DNA of 46,645 nucleotides. Source: Phycisphaerales bacterium. GTDB taxonomy: Bacteria; Planctomycetota; Phycisphaerae; Phycisphaerales; SM1A02. Shown here in pieces: positions 34,264 to 43,499 of the stretch. The DNA lies in assembly GCA_030748805.1 (NCBI GenBank), contig JASMLG010000062.1, positions 1-46,645 of the forward strand, read 5' to 3'. A program made the position numbers and the translations under genes. The notes below the pieces were generated by a model that worked only from the letters and a program-made list of their open reading frames with translations, was not told where the DNA came from and searched no databases. How positions within the stretch are numbered: position 1 is the first letter of the stretch; every line of letters begins with the position of its first letter.

Positions 34264-36646
34264 TATTCTTTTTTTAGTTATTTCAATCTGTCTAGCTGCA
34301 GTAGTTATTTATTTCCCGGTTCTATTTGTTGGTGCTTCAGTAACAACTACCGATTCAATCTCGATACCACAAGGGGAAATTATCGTACGAACTTTATTAT
34401 GGTCTATAGGTGTTGGTCTTATTTCAACAATCATAGGTTTCCCAATTGGCTTGCGACTTTCATCTGTGAAACCAAATTTTAGAATTGGGATTATAGTCGG
34501 GCTATTGATTACACTAGCAATTCCCGCATACGCATGCTTTTATGCATGGTGGCAATTGTGGCCAGCAGGTACTTGGCTCCACTCATATTTTGTAAAAAAT
34601 TCACTGGTGGAATTTGCTACAAAGACGAGTGTGGTATTGGCGCTTGTTGGATGGTCTTTGCCAATTCCTGCTCTGATTTCATACATGTCATCAAGTTCAA
34701 ACACTTCACTTTCAGTTCTTAACAAACTAGACGGTCTTTCATTAAGGAAGCGGTTTATTCAGAGAGTTCATGTTGACAAGTACGTAATCACAGCATCTAT
34801 TATGTTAGTTGCGACTATTACTGCAGTTAATACGACATGCTTTGACTTATCTCAAATACATACAATTGGAAATGAACTTAGGGCGGTAATTGCAGTAGGT
34901 GGAACTGTTTTTGATGTACCTTATTTGAGTTTTATTGCTCTGGCCATTGCTGTTATTTCATCAATTATATTATTGAGGTTTACTTCATTCAGGAGTACAA
35001 GAAAGATAACATCTAACCGTTCCTGTACTCCAATTATTGTTGTATGGTTTTTACTATCTGGTGCTCCTCTTGCATTAAGTGCACTAGGATCAATTAACAG
35101 CGGGATGCAACTCTGGAAACATTATTATGGTGATATAGCGACAAGTTTAGTAATCGGTTTACTTGTGTCGGCTCTTAGTTTGCTGATATTGATAACATCC
35201 TCTTACTTGCACTTGTCGACCCACAGGAGATTGCGCGTTTTTGCTACCTTTCTGGACTTTTCGTGGTTAATTGCGGCATTTTTACCAGCAAGTTTGATGT
35301 CATACATGGTTTCTAATTCTTGGAATCAAACAGGAGTTGAAATCATATATCAATCTATTGCTATTTTGGTTTTAGCTCATTTAGCAAGAGTAGGATTCGT
35401 TGCATCGATTGCTGGAAGATGGGTTGCATCTTCTGTTGATACAAAAACCCTTAGTCGGATTGACTCTCCAGTAGGAATAATTGTTTTTATTAGGTCAATT
35501 AGACCTCGCATTATTGTGGCTAGTTGTGCTGTTGTTGGAATATCAATTGCAATGTCAATTGGGGAAGTCGCTCTAACTTCACAATTATCACCACCGTCTT
35601 CAAGTCAGCCAATTTCAGTTGCGTTACTTAACGCAATGCATTATCAAAGACCTCAAATGGTAACATCTGCTTTATTTTTTATTATTGCATTAGCCGCGGT
35701 AAGCGGAATCGTAACAACTCTTGTCAGCAGAAAAATTTTAACACTTATAGTACTTGGTTCATTGGTAATATCGTGTAATTCGAATGAACAAACTCCTGTT
35801 CAATCAGCACAAGTAATTGGAGGGGTTGGTTTAGTTGACGGAAGGTTCATAGTCCCAAGAGCAATTGATGCAAATGAAAAGTCAATAGTAGTTATTGACA
35901 AGTCAGGAAGAATACAATTATTTGATATTGATGGTACGTTCAAATCTACTTACGAACTTGAACTTTCAGGAACGGGTTTCCCGACGGGTGTTTCTATCGA
36001 CAGTAATGGCATGATTTGGATTGCTGATACGCACCAGAATCGCGTGGTGGTAATTGACATGGAAGGGGAAGAAGTCAAGCACTTTGGTTCATACGGAACT
36101 GGAGAGGGTCAATTTATTTATCCGACTGACATTGCGTTTGGAGAAAATGGAGAAGTGTTTGTTTCGGAATATGGGGGGAACGACAGAATCAGTGTATTTG
36201 ATCAAGAAGGAAACTTTTTACGATCATTTGGGCGTCTTGGTGAGGGCGAAAACTGTTTCAAACGTCCTCAATCAATCGCAATCGAGTCAACAACAGGGAA
36301 TTTGTACATCGCGGATGCAGGGAATCATAGGATTGTTGTTTGTAATCAAACAGGTGAAGTAATTAAAATCATTTCTTCAGTTGGTCGAAGTGTTGGAAAT
36401 TTGCTATATCCCTATGGACTAGTTTTTGAATCACCAAGCACTTTTCTCGTTTGTGAATACGGAAACAACAGATTACAAAGATTCAATTCTAATGGTGACT
36501 CAATGGGTACTATGGGTGGGGCTGGCAGTGAGATTGGGCTATTCAAAACACCATGGGCGGTTGTAATGACTAAAAATGGTGTGTTAGTTGCAGATACTGG
36601 TAACAACCGCCTTCAAGCCATGCCCGATATGATGATAAATAAATGA
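34253..36646 (+). CDS. Fusion of an FbpB-like ABC permease with a lipoprotein-like NHL-repeat propeller
   Basis: 797 aa from ATG 34253, supported by GGAAG just upstream; longer in-frame starts run inside the solute-binding gene. Residues 1-490 form about 12 membrane segments in two sets, as in FbpB-type permeases (NILFLVISICLAAVVIYFPV at the start; MSIGEVALTSQLSPP, an EAA-like loop, late). The frame then continues without a stop into SRKILTLIVLGSLVISC, which looks exactly like a lipoprotein signal peptide with lipobox Cys508. After that come about five or six NHL repeats (WIADTHQNRVVVID, FVSEYGGNDRISVFD, YIADAGNHRIVVCN, LVCEYGNNRLQRFN, LVADTGNNRLQAM). I see no ATG, GTG or TTG at the junction that would make the second half independent. 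Either a real fusion or a two-gene locus that lost its stop. The next gene overlaps by ATGA. Confidence 0.85.
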   Translation: MKSNILFLVISICLAAVVIYFPVLFVGASVTTTDSISIPQGEIIVRTLLWSIGVGLISTIIGFPIGLRLSSVKPNFRIGIIVGLLITLAIPAYACFYAWWQLWPAGTWLHSYFVKNSLVEFATKTSVVLALVGWSLPIPALISYMSSSSNTSLSVLNKLDGLSLRKRFIQRVHVDKYVITASIMLVATITAVNTTCFDLSQIHTIGNELRAVIAVGGTVFDVPYLSFIALAIAVISSIILLRFTSFRSTRKITSNRSCTPIIVVWFLLSGAPLALSALGSINSGMQLWKHYYGDIATSLVIGLLVSALSLLILITSSYLHLSTHRRLRVFATFLDFSWLIAAFLPASLMSYMVSNSWNQTGVEIIYQSIAILVLAHLARVGFVASIAGRWVASSVDTKTLSRIDSPVGIIVFIRSIRPRIIVASCAVVGISIAMSIGEVALTSQLSPPSSSQPISVALLNAMHYQRPQMVTSALFFIIALAAVSGIVTTLVSRKILTLIVLGSLVISCNSNEQTPVQSAQVIGGVGLVDGRFIVPRAIDANEKSIVVIDKSGRIQLFDIDGTFKSTYELELSGTGFPTGVSIDSNGMIWIADTHQNRVVVIDMEGEEVKHFGSYGTGEGQFIYPTDIAFGENGEVFVSEYGGNDRISVFDQEGNFLRSFGRLGEGENCFKRPQSIAIESTTGNLYIADAGNHRIVVCNQTGEVIKIISSVGRSVGNLLYPYGLVFESPSTFLVCEYGNNRLQRFNSNGDSMGTMGGAGSEIGLFKTPWAVVMTKNGVLVADTGNNRLQAMPDMMINK

Positions 36647-39531
36647 GTTTACCTATTCAGTTTGATCGCCCTGGTTGGCTAGTTTTATTGGTGTTATTAA
36701 TTCCAGTAATATTTCTTGCGTGGTCTGGGATATCACGTCGTGGGTCAAATGGAAGAGCAATTGCTTCAACAGTAACACGCTGCATCATCGTGATTTTACT
36801 TTCGGTTGCAATATCAAGACCTGTCTGGAATAAAAGTGGAAGAGGGGTTTCTCTTGTAACTATACTTGATCGAAGTCATTCGATTCCACGTCAACTACAA
36901 AGTGAGGCAGTGAGAGTTCTTGGTGAATGGACATCTCCAGAGCGCAGATCGACTGACGATCGTTTAGCAGTGATAAGCACTGGTCGCGATTCAGTAATTG
37001 GATCAATGCCAGATCACTTAACAGTTTTTGAACCACCTCTAAATGATCCAGTTGCTGAAGCAACTAATTTATACAAGGGAGTGCAACTCGCTCTTGCGAT
37101 TCTACCTAGAGATACATCATCAAGAATATTACTTGTCTCAGATGGAAACGAAACAGATGGGCAAGTTCTTGCTGCTGCAGATTTAGCAAAAGCAAGCGGA
37201 GTGCCTATTGATGTTCTTCCAATGAAGTATGAACATGACAACGAAGTAATGATTGAGAAAATAATCGCACCTTCGCAGTTAAGAAAGGGTCAGTTGGTGC
37301 CAGTTCGAATAATTCTTAGAAGCATAGGGAAGTCAACAGGAACACTGCATTTATTGAGAAATGGAGACGAGATTGACTTGTCACCAGATGTAAAAGATTC
37401 TGGCTTACCGCTTTCACTTGAAAGCGGAGTGAATGCTGTTGTGTTTGATATCCCAGTTAATGTTGGGGGTCCACAGAAGTTTGAGGCAATGTGGGTTCCA
37501 AACGATAGTACTGATACAATTTCAGCAAATAACACAGGTGTTTATGTCTCTTTTGTTGCTCAAAGCGGAAGGGTTATGTTAGTAACTCAAGATCCTTCAA
37601 CTTCCTCACACTTGTGTGACATTCTGGTCTCATCTGGTTTACAAGTTGAGGTGATTAGTCCTCAAGAAATACCGCGTGATAGCATCGGCTTCTCTTCTAT
37701 TGATGCTGTTATTCTTGTAGATGTTCCAAGGTGGTCTCTTGATGATTTGCAAGAGCAACACTTGTTTACATTTGTCCATGATTTAGGTGGTGGCTTAATT
37801 ATGACAGGTGGTCCGACAAGTTTTGGGTCAGGTGGGTGGATAGGATCTCAGTTAGAACAGGCAATGCCAATAAGGTGTGAACCACCTCAATCAAGGAAAC
37901 TATCAAGAGGAGCACTTGCATTGATAATGCATTCATGTGAAATGCCTGAAGGTAATTATTGGGGACAAAAGATGGCGGCAGCTGCTATTGAATCATTAAG
38001 TGAATTAGATTACATAGGAATAATTGAATACGACTGGAATGGCGGTGATGGTACAGTGAACAATTCTGGCTGGACTTTGCCGTTGCAACTTGCAGGAGAT
38101 AAGGTAAAGGCACTTGATGCTGTAAATAGTTTGGTTTTTGGTGATATGCAGGACTTTGAATCACCAATGCAACTGGCGTTTGATGGTTTAGTTGACTTGG
38201 ATGCTGCACAAAGGCACGTGATTATTATTACTGATGGAGATCCAATTGGGCCATCTCAAGAGTTGTTGATTGATTATCAAAACGCTGAAGTAACTGTTTC
38301 AACAGTTATGGTTGGTGGGCATGGTTCGGCAACAGATAAACAAAAAATGGAGGGTATAGCAGTTGTTACTGGCGGTAGATTTTATTTGGTAGATGATCCG
38401 AATATGTTGCCAAATATCTTTATTAAAGAGGCTCAATTAAATTCTCGGTCTTTAATTCAAGAAGGAGACACTTGGGATGTAACAATGAGACAGAGTGTGT
38501 CGGGACCTATTAGAGAGATTAAATCAGTTCCACCAATTAATGGGTATGTTGTTACTGGTTTGAAAGGGGGTTTTGCAGAGACACCGCTTGTTGTCTATGC
38601 CAATGATGGAGAAGACCCGATATTTGCTTGGTGGCATTATGGATTAGGTAAATCAATTGCCTTTACTAGTGATCTTGGTGATAGGTGGTCTATACAGTGG
38701 CCGAGTTGGATTGGTTTTCCAGATTTCTGGGAAGGGTGTGTACGGTGGTCGATGCGCGGAGCAGTTCCTACAAATATGATGGTCACTTCGAGGGTTGAAG
38801 GTGAACGTGGAATTGTTGATATCGAAGCAATAGATGAAGATGAGGGCTTTTTAAATTTCCTTCGTTCAAAAGCAGTTGTTGTTGATCCAAATGGTGAAGC
38901 AAAACCAATTTCATTTAAACAATCAGGACCCGGTAGATACCATGCAGAATTTGATGCCGTTAATACTGGGGCGTGGCTTGTAAACATCTCATTTCAGGAT
39001 GCATCGGGGGAATCAACTGGCAGAATGTCTACTGCGGTTACAGTTCCTTATCCCAAGGAATATTCAACAACAACACATAATTCATCACTCCTTCAAGAAT
39101 TAGCATCAAGAACTGATGGGCGTGTTCTGTCTTTTGATGATTTAGAGTTTATTAATTTGTTTGACGAAACAGATTTGGAGGTACCTCAAAGTCCACAGTC
39201 AATATGGGATTTACTAGCAATTCTTGCAGCTAGTATGTTAATTATTGATGTTGCTATTCGACGGCTTTGGATTGATAAAAAGAGTGTTCAGTCAATGTTG
39301 GCTCCAGTTGAAAGGGTGACTTCCGGTTCAGTCGAGGCCTTAAGAAGGGTTCACCAGCCAGTAAATGACGATGTTCAAGAACAGCCAGTTTCAGTTAAAA
39401 AGCCAAAACAAGAAACCACTAAAACGGAAGATCCAAAGGATAAAAAAGAGGGAGTTGAAAATCGAGATTACATTCTTAGTAAATTAGTGAAAAAGAAAAG
39501 GGAGCGGGAAGATCAAGGGGATGATAGATGA
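36643..39531 (+). CDS. Membrane protein with two VWA-like domains and a glutamine-amidotransferase-like core
   Basis: 962 aa. Two N-terminal membrane helices (WLVLLVLLIPVIFLAW; IIVILLSVAISRPVW) and one near residue 860 (SIWDLLAILAASMLIIDVAI). The first VWA-like domain begins VTILDRSHSIP, keeping a D-x-S-x-S MIDAS motif, with RILLVSDGNETDGQ. A CARDB-like beta segment (LRKGQLVPVRIILRSIGKS) follows. A ThuA/GATase1-like region contains AVILVDVPRWSLDDLQE and LGGGLIMTGGPTSFGSGGW. The second VWA-like domain (ALALIMHSCEMP... HVIIITDGDPIG) has lost the canonical MIDAS. The tail after the last helix is Lys/Glu-rich and cytoplasmic. Large proteins of this kind accompany MoxR and DUF58 genes. Its stop overlaps the moxR start as ATGA. 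Confidence 0.88.
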   Translation: MSLPIQFDRPGWLVLLVLLIPVIFLAWSGISRRGSNGRAIASTVTRCIIVILLSVAISRPVWNKSGRGVSLVTILDRSHSIPRQLQSEAVRVLGEWTSPERRSTDDRLAVISTGRDSVIGSMPDHLTVFEPPLNDPVAEATNLYKGVQLALAILPRDTSSRILLVSDGNETDGQVLAAADLAKASGVPIDVLPMKYEHDNEVMIEKIIAPSQLRKGQLVPVRIILRSIGKSTGTLHLLRNGDEIDLSPDVKDSGLPLSLESGVNAVVFDIPVNVGGPQKFEAMWVPNDSTDTISANNTGVYVSFVAQSGRVMLVTQDPSTSSHLCDILVSSGLQVEVISPQEIPRDSIGFSSIDAVILVDVPRWSLDDLQEQHLFTFVHDLGGGLIMTGGPTSFGSGGWIGSQLEQAMPIRCEPPQSRKLSRGALALIMHSCEMPEGNYWGQKMAAAAIESLSELDYIGIIEYDWNGGDGTVNNSGWTLPLQLAGDKVKALDAVNSLVFGDMQDFESPMQLAFDGLVDLDAAQRHVIIITDGDPIGPSQELLIDYQNAEVTVSTVMVGGHGSATDKQKMEGIAVVTGGRFYLVDDPNMLPNIFIKEAQLNSRSLIQEGDTWDVTMRQSVSGPIREIKSVPPINGYVVTGLKGGFAETPLVVYANDGEDPIFAWWHYGLGKSIAFTSDLGDRWSIQWPSWIGFPDFWEGCVRWSMRGAVPTNMMVTSRVEGERGIVDIEAIDEDEGFLNFLRSKAVVVDPNGEAKPISFKQSGPGRYHAEFDAVNTGAWLVNISFQDASGESTGRMSTAVTVPYPKEYSTTTHNSSLLQELASRTDGRVLSFDDLEFINLFDETDLEVPQSPQSIWDLLAILAASMLIIDVAIRRLWIDKKSVQSMLAPVERVTSGSVEALRRVHQPVNDDVQEQPVSVKKPKQETTKTEDPKDKKEGVENRDYILSKLVKKKREREDQGDDR

Positions 39532-40595
39532 CATTGAAATCTTCTAGTTTACCTTCGACAGTAAAAACGCCTGACGATGTTAGGATTTGTTGTGCAGTTG
39601 TTCGTGATGGTTTTGCAAAGATTCGCACTGAGATAAGTAAAGTTATCGTGGGTCAACAAAGAGTGGTTGATTTAATACTTGTTGCAATTTTCGCAGACGG
39701 ACACGTGCTTCTTGAGGGACCTCCTGGATTAGGAAAGACATTATTAGTTAGAACTCTAGGGGATGTCCTTCGCCTAAGTAATGGGAGAATTCAGTGTACA
39801 GCTGATATGATGCCTGCAGATATTATTGGAACAACAGTAGTTGACGAAGATCCAAATTCAAACCTTAGAAGGTTTACATTTCGAGAAGGTCCAGTTTTTC
39901 ATCAACTGCTTCTAGCAGACGAAATTAATCGCGCAACACCAAAATGCCAAGCGGCTCTTCTGGAGTCAATGCAGGAGCATACTGTGTCTGTCGATGGGAC
40001 TACTAGAGAATTGCCAATTCCATTTTTTGTCCTTGCAACCCAAAATCCAATAGAACAGGAGGGTACATATCCGCTTCCAGAAGCACAGTTGGATAGATTC
40101 ATGTTTAAAATTGATGTTGGATATGCTTCAAGAAATGAGCTTGGTGAAATTCTAGAAAGAACAACTGGCAAGGAGGATGTTGTGGCAGACGTTGTAGTGG
40201 AAGGTGATTTTATTACCTCAGTTCAACAACTAGTGCGAAACATTTTGATTGCTCCACACATTCAGGATTATGTGACTCGAATAGTATTGGCAACACATTC
40301 TGAATCAGAGTTCTCCCCAAGTTGGATTGCAAAAGACATCCTAGTAGGAGCAAGTCCAAGAGCTGCTCAAGCGATTGTATCTGGTGCAAAAGTTGCAGCA
40401 GTAGTCGACGGTAGGTTTACTGTTTCAATACGAGATGTTCTAGCAATCGCAGTTCCAGCTCTACAACATAGGATAGTTAGAACATTTGAAGCCGAGACAA
40501 ACGGAAGAACAGCAAGTTCAATAATTGAACGATTGTTACAGGAAGTTCCTCCATTTCTTGATAACGAATTTAATGGTAGTAAAGAAAATGTCTGA
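39528..40595 (+). CDS. MoxR-family AAA+ ATPase
   Basis: 355 aa. Motifs: GQQRVVDLILVAIFADGHVLLEG followed by Walker A GPPGLGKT, Walker B LLLADEINRA with PKCQAALLESMQE, sensor 1 FVLATQNPIEQEGTYPLPEAQLDRF, and sensor 2 region GASPRAAQAIV. MoxR ATPases work as chaperones with VWA-domain partners, often in cofactor or metal insertion and in envelope stress. It sits between the double-VWA gene and the DUF58 gene, overlapping both (4 and 8 nt), which is the classical MoxR-DUF58-Bat order. The client is unknown; the transporter genes upstream in the operon make a metal-linked client an attractive guess. Confidence 0.95.
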   Translation: MTLKSSSLPSTVKTPDDVRICCAVVRDGFAKIRTEISKVIVGQQRVVDLILVAIFADGHVLLEGPPGLGKTLLVRTLGDVLRLSNGRIQCTADMMPADIIGTTVVDEDPNSNLRRFTFREGPVFHQLLLADEINRATPKCQAALLESMQEHTVSVDGTTRELPIPFFVLATQNPIEQEGTYPLPEAQLDRFMFKIDVGYASRNELGEILERTTGKEDVVADVVVEGDFITSVQQLVRNILIAPHIQDYVTRIVLATHSESEFSPSWIAKDILVGASPRAAQAIVSGAKVAAVVDGRFTVSIRDVLAIAVPALQHRIVRTFEAETNGRTASSIIERLLQEVPPFLDNEFNGSKENV

Positions 40596-41517
40596 TTTTG
40601 GCAAAACAATTCACAGTAGACCTACGAAAGTTGATGAATTGTTAGGATCGAAATTGATGTCATCTTTAGACAAACTCGACATCATTGCTAGAAAGATTTT
40701 TTCCGGTAAAACTCAAGGAGAAAGACGAAGTCGCAGGCGAGGTGTTAGCGTAGAGTTCGCTGATTACAGACAATATACTTCTGGAGATGACCTTCGTTTT
40801 ATAGATTGGAACGTATACGCAAGACTTGACCGTCTATTTATGAAAATCTTCTTGGAAGAAGAAGAGTTAACACTTGGTATAGCAATTGATTCAAGTGCTT
40901 CCATGGAATATGGGAATCCAAATAAGTTTGATTTTGTTCGTCGTTTAGCAATGTCACTCGGATATATTTCCCTTAGTAGCCATAATAAGGTTTCACTATT
41001 TTCATTTAATGAACAAGGTGTTCAACGACTTATATCGCTAAGAGGAAGAAAGAGAACTAGAGATATCGGTCAATGGTTGCTTGATTTGATTCCGAGTGGG
41101 GGAACTAATTTTATTGATGCGTGTAAGGTAATATCTACTTCAAGGCAGGGTCGTGGAGTTCTTGTTGTGTTAAGTGATTTATTAACAAGGGCTGATATTA
41201 AACAAGGTCTATCGTATTTGGTTGGAGGTGGATGGGATGTATTTGTAATTCAAACACTATCTCCTGAAGAACTTGACCCTACGGCAACTGGTTTGGAAGG
41301 GGACTTGCGACTTGAAGATGCTGAACAAGGAAGTGGTTGTGAAATTACTGTTACTGCTCCTTTAATTGAAAAGTATAAAAAACGACTCGAAGGATATTGT
41401 GAAACAATTAGAGAGCAATGTACGAGAGTTGGAGCAGGAAATATACGTGTATCTACTGACATAGATATGGAACAACTGCTTGTTGATTATCTAAGGAACA
41501 GGGGGCTGCTTAGATGA
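40588..41517 (+). CDS. DUF58 domain protein (VWA-like partner of MoxR)
   Basis: About 309 aa from ATG 40588, within the last codons of moxR; earlier in-frame starts (40525, 40573) lie deeper in moxR and give non-homologous residues. The DUF58 signature is complete: RRRGVSVEFADYRQYTSGDDL followed by RFIDWNVYARLDRLFMK. The C-terminal part is VWA-like with IAIDSSASMEYG (D-x-S-x-S), and VLVVLSDLLTRADI. No membrane segment, so it is cytoplasmic. Its stop overlaps the next start as ATGA. Confidence 0.93.
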   Translation: MSDFGKTIHSRPTKVDELLGSKLMSSLDKLDIIARKIFSGKTQGERRSRRRGVSVEFADYRQYTSGDDLRFIDWNVYARLDRLFMKIFLEEEELTLGIAIDSSASMEYGNPNKFDFVRRLAMSLGYISLSSHNKVSLFSFNEQGVQRLISLRGRKRTRDIGQWLLDLIPSGGTNFIDACKVISTSRQGRGVLVVLSDLLTRADIKQGLSYLVGGGWDVFVIQTLSPEELDPTATGLEGDLRLEDAEQGSGCEITVTAPLIEKYKKRLEGYCETIREQCTRVGAGNIRVSTDIDMEQLLVDYLRNRGLLR

Positions 41518-43499
41518 CATGGGTTACACCGAGTGTAGGTTTGATTTTTGGTGCAATTACCTTACCTCTGTTGTTACTATTGTATTTTCTCAGATTGCGC
41601 AGAAAATCACTTAGAGTTTCATCAACTATGTTGTGGGAAAGTGCAGTAGAGGATTTACATGCTAATACGCCATTTCAACGACTTAGACCGAGTATGCTAT
41701 TGCTATTACAACTGGTTGCTTTGTTACTAGTAATCCTTGCATTGATGCAGCCACAACTTGAGGGGGGCTCACAGGAAGGTGGCAAACATGTAATTATGAT
41801 TGATTGTTCTGGGTCAATGTCCACAGATGATGGAGAAGAAGGAACTCGACTTGAAGATGCAAAAAAACAAGCGGTTGATTTGATAAATCAAATACATGGT
41901 GGTGGATTGTTTTCAGCTAGTGGTGGAGAAACAATGGTTATCGCATTTTCAGATCGCGCTGAAATTGTTTCCCCCTTTACCGATTCTCAACAGCAGTTAC
42001 GTTCAGCCATCGAGTCAATACAACAAACACACGGTCCATCAAGCATTGAGGAATCATTGAAACTAGCACGAGCTTATACGACAAACGTAGATCCTGAAAG
42101 TGAGGGGATAGCAGCAAGCGAATCAGCTCAACTGGAATTATTTAGCGATGGAAATATAAGTGATATTGCTACACAAGCGCTACAAAAGGGAGAGACCCTA
42201 CGGTACCACAGTGTTGGTGACCCTAATTCAATCAACGCTGGAATAATTGCATTTGATGCAAGACGTCCGACAAATTCTACAGACGAAGTTCAAGTTTTTC
42301 TTTCGCTTTTGAATACTAGTGATGTTGAAATAACAACAGATGTGGAGGTGCTAGTAGACGGTATTCCAATTGGCTCACAAGAAGTATCCATTCCTTCTCA
42401 AATTGATGGTGAAGTTGGAATGACAAGTGTTGTCTTTGTCCCATTTTCAATGCCAAACTCAGGTGTAGTACAAGCAGTTCTAAGATCAAATGATCCCCTT
42501 GAAATGGACAATATATCTTCTCTAGTCATTCCTCCTCCAAAGGAATTAAAGGTTTTGTTGTCTGAAGATGGATCGGAATTAGTTCGCACTGTTTTAGAAG
42601 GAATGCCACTCGCCGCATTACGAGTTGTATCTCCAGAGGTATTACAATCGATGATAGATTCAGGCGAGTCATCGTCTTACGATGTTGTAGTTACCCGTGA
42701 TGTTCCATTGAAGCAGATAAATCATGGCCGATATTTAATTTTTGGTGAACCCCCTCCAATTGAGGAATTCTCAACATTTGTTGAAGGAGGTGGTCAGGTA
42801 ATGCTTGTTGCAAAAGAAGAACATCCAGTGATGAGATTCGTTCGATATGAAGAAATCATTGTTACTAAGGGGTTTGAAATTGTGAATGAGAATCAAGTAG
42901 AGACACTTCTTGAAGGAAGTGGATGGCCTGCAGTTATGAGTTACAGGGGTAACGGTGTGCAGTTAATCTACGCAGCGTTCGACCCTATGGATAGTAATTG
43001 GCCTTACTTGAGAAGTTTCCCATTCTTTATATTCAATTCAGTGCAATATCTTGGTAGAAGCGGAGATGTATTAACATCTTCAACAAAACAAGTTGGTCAA
43101 TCAATTACAACAAACGCGCCAGATATAGAAACAATACAAATTGAAGATCCCAAAATTAACCTGCACGATGTTTCTCCCGATTCACATGGCAATGTTGTTT
43201 GGGGTCCGATACGACTGAGCGGGTTACATCGAATCTATTTAGATGAACAATTACAAAAAATAGTTGCTGTGAATACTCCAATCGAAGAGTCCGACATTTC
43301 TGTAGCAGAAGTAATTTCAATTGGAGCAACCAAAGTTGGTACAAGCAGTTCAAGTCGGACATCGTTTATTCAACTCTGGCCTTGGGCGCTTGGGGTAGTC
43401 CTTTTGGTTTTACTCGTAGAATGGTGGATTTATCAGAAAAAAGTTGGTGGAGTTAGTCGTTTTCTATCAACAGTTTCTTTTGGAAGTAATAAATCGTGA
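41514..43499 (+). CDS. BatA-like membrane protein with VWA domain
   Basis: 661 aa. The N-terminal BatA domain has two helices (PSVGLIFGAITLPLLLLLYFLRLRRK; MLLLLQLVALLLVILALMQP). The VWA domain follows with an intact MIDAS (VIMIDCSGSMS) and MVIAFSDRAEI. The middle is beta-rich (CARDB-like, DVEITTDVEVLVDG) followed by a GATase-like segment (YLIFGEPPPIEEFSTFVEGGGQVMLV). A C-terminal helix (LWPWALGVVLLVLLVEWWIY) anchors the end. BatA-type proteins were first described in Bacteroides aerotolerance. Overlaps murD by four bases (GTGA), so the murein gene is part of the same operon. Confidence 0.92.
   Translation: MTWVTPSVGLIFGAITLPLLLLLYFLRLRRKSLRVSSTMLWESAVEDLHANTPFQRLRPSMLLLLQLVALLLVILALMQPQLEGGSQEGGKHVIMIDCSGSMSTDDGEEGTRLEDAKKQAVDLINQIHGGGLFSASGGETMVIAFSDRAEIVSPFTDSQQQLRSAIESIQQTHGPSSIEESLKLARAYTTNVDPESEGIAASESAQLELFSDGNISDIATQALQKGETLRYHSVGDPNSINAGIIAFDARRPTNSTDEVQVFLSLLNTSDVEITTDVEVLVDGIPIGSQEVSIPSQIDGEVGMTSVVFVPFSMPNSGVVQAVLRSNDPLEMDNISSLVIPPPKELKVLLSEDGSELVRTVLEGMPLAALRVVSPEVLQSMIDSGESSSYDVVVTRDVPLKQINHGRYLIFGEPPPIEEFSTFVEGGGQVMLVAKEEHPVMRFVRYEEIIVTKGFEIVNENQVETLLEGSGWPAVMSYRGNGVQLIYAAFDPMDSNWPYLRSFPFFIFNSVQYLGRSGDVLTSSTKQVGQSITTNAPDIETIQIEDPKINLHDVSPDSHGNVVWGPIRLSGLHRIYLDEQLQKIVAVNTPIEESDISVAEVISIGATKVGTSSSSRTSFIQLWPWALGVVLLVLLVEWWIYQKKVGGVSRFLSTVSFGSNKS

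Noticed and set aside
35700..35790. Hidden start codon giving a separate NHL lipoprotein gene
   Set aside because: No ATG, GTG or TTG is found in frame before the signal-like segment, so a fusion is the direct reading, though a sequencing artefact cannot be excluded.
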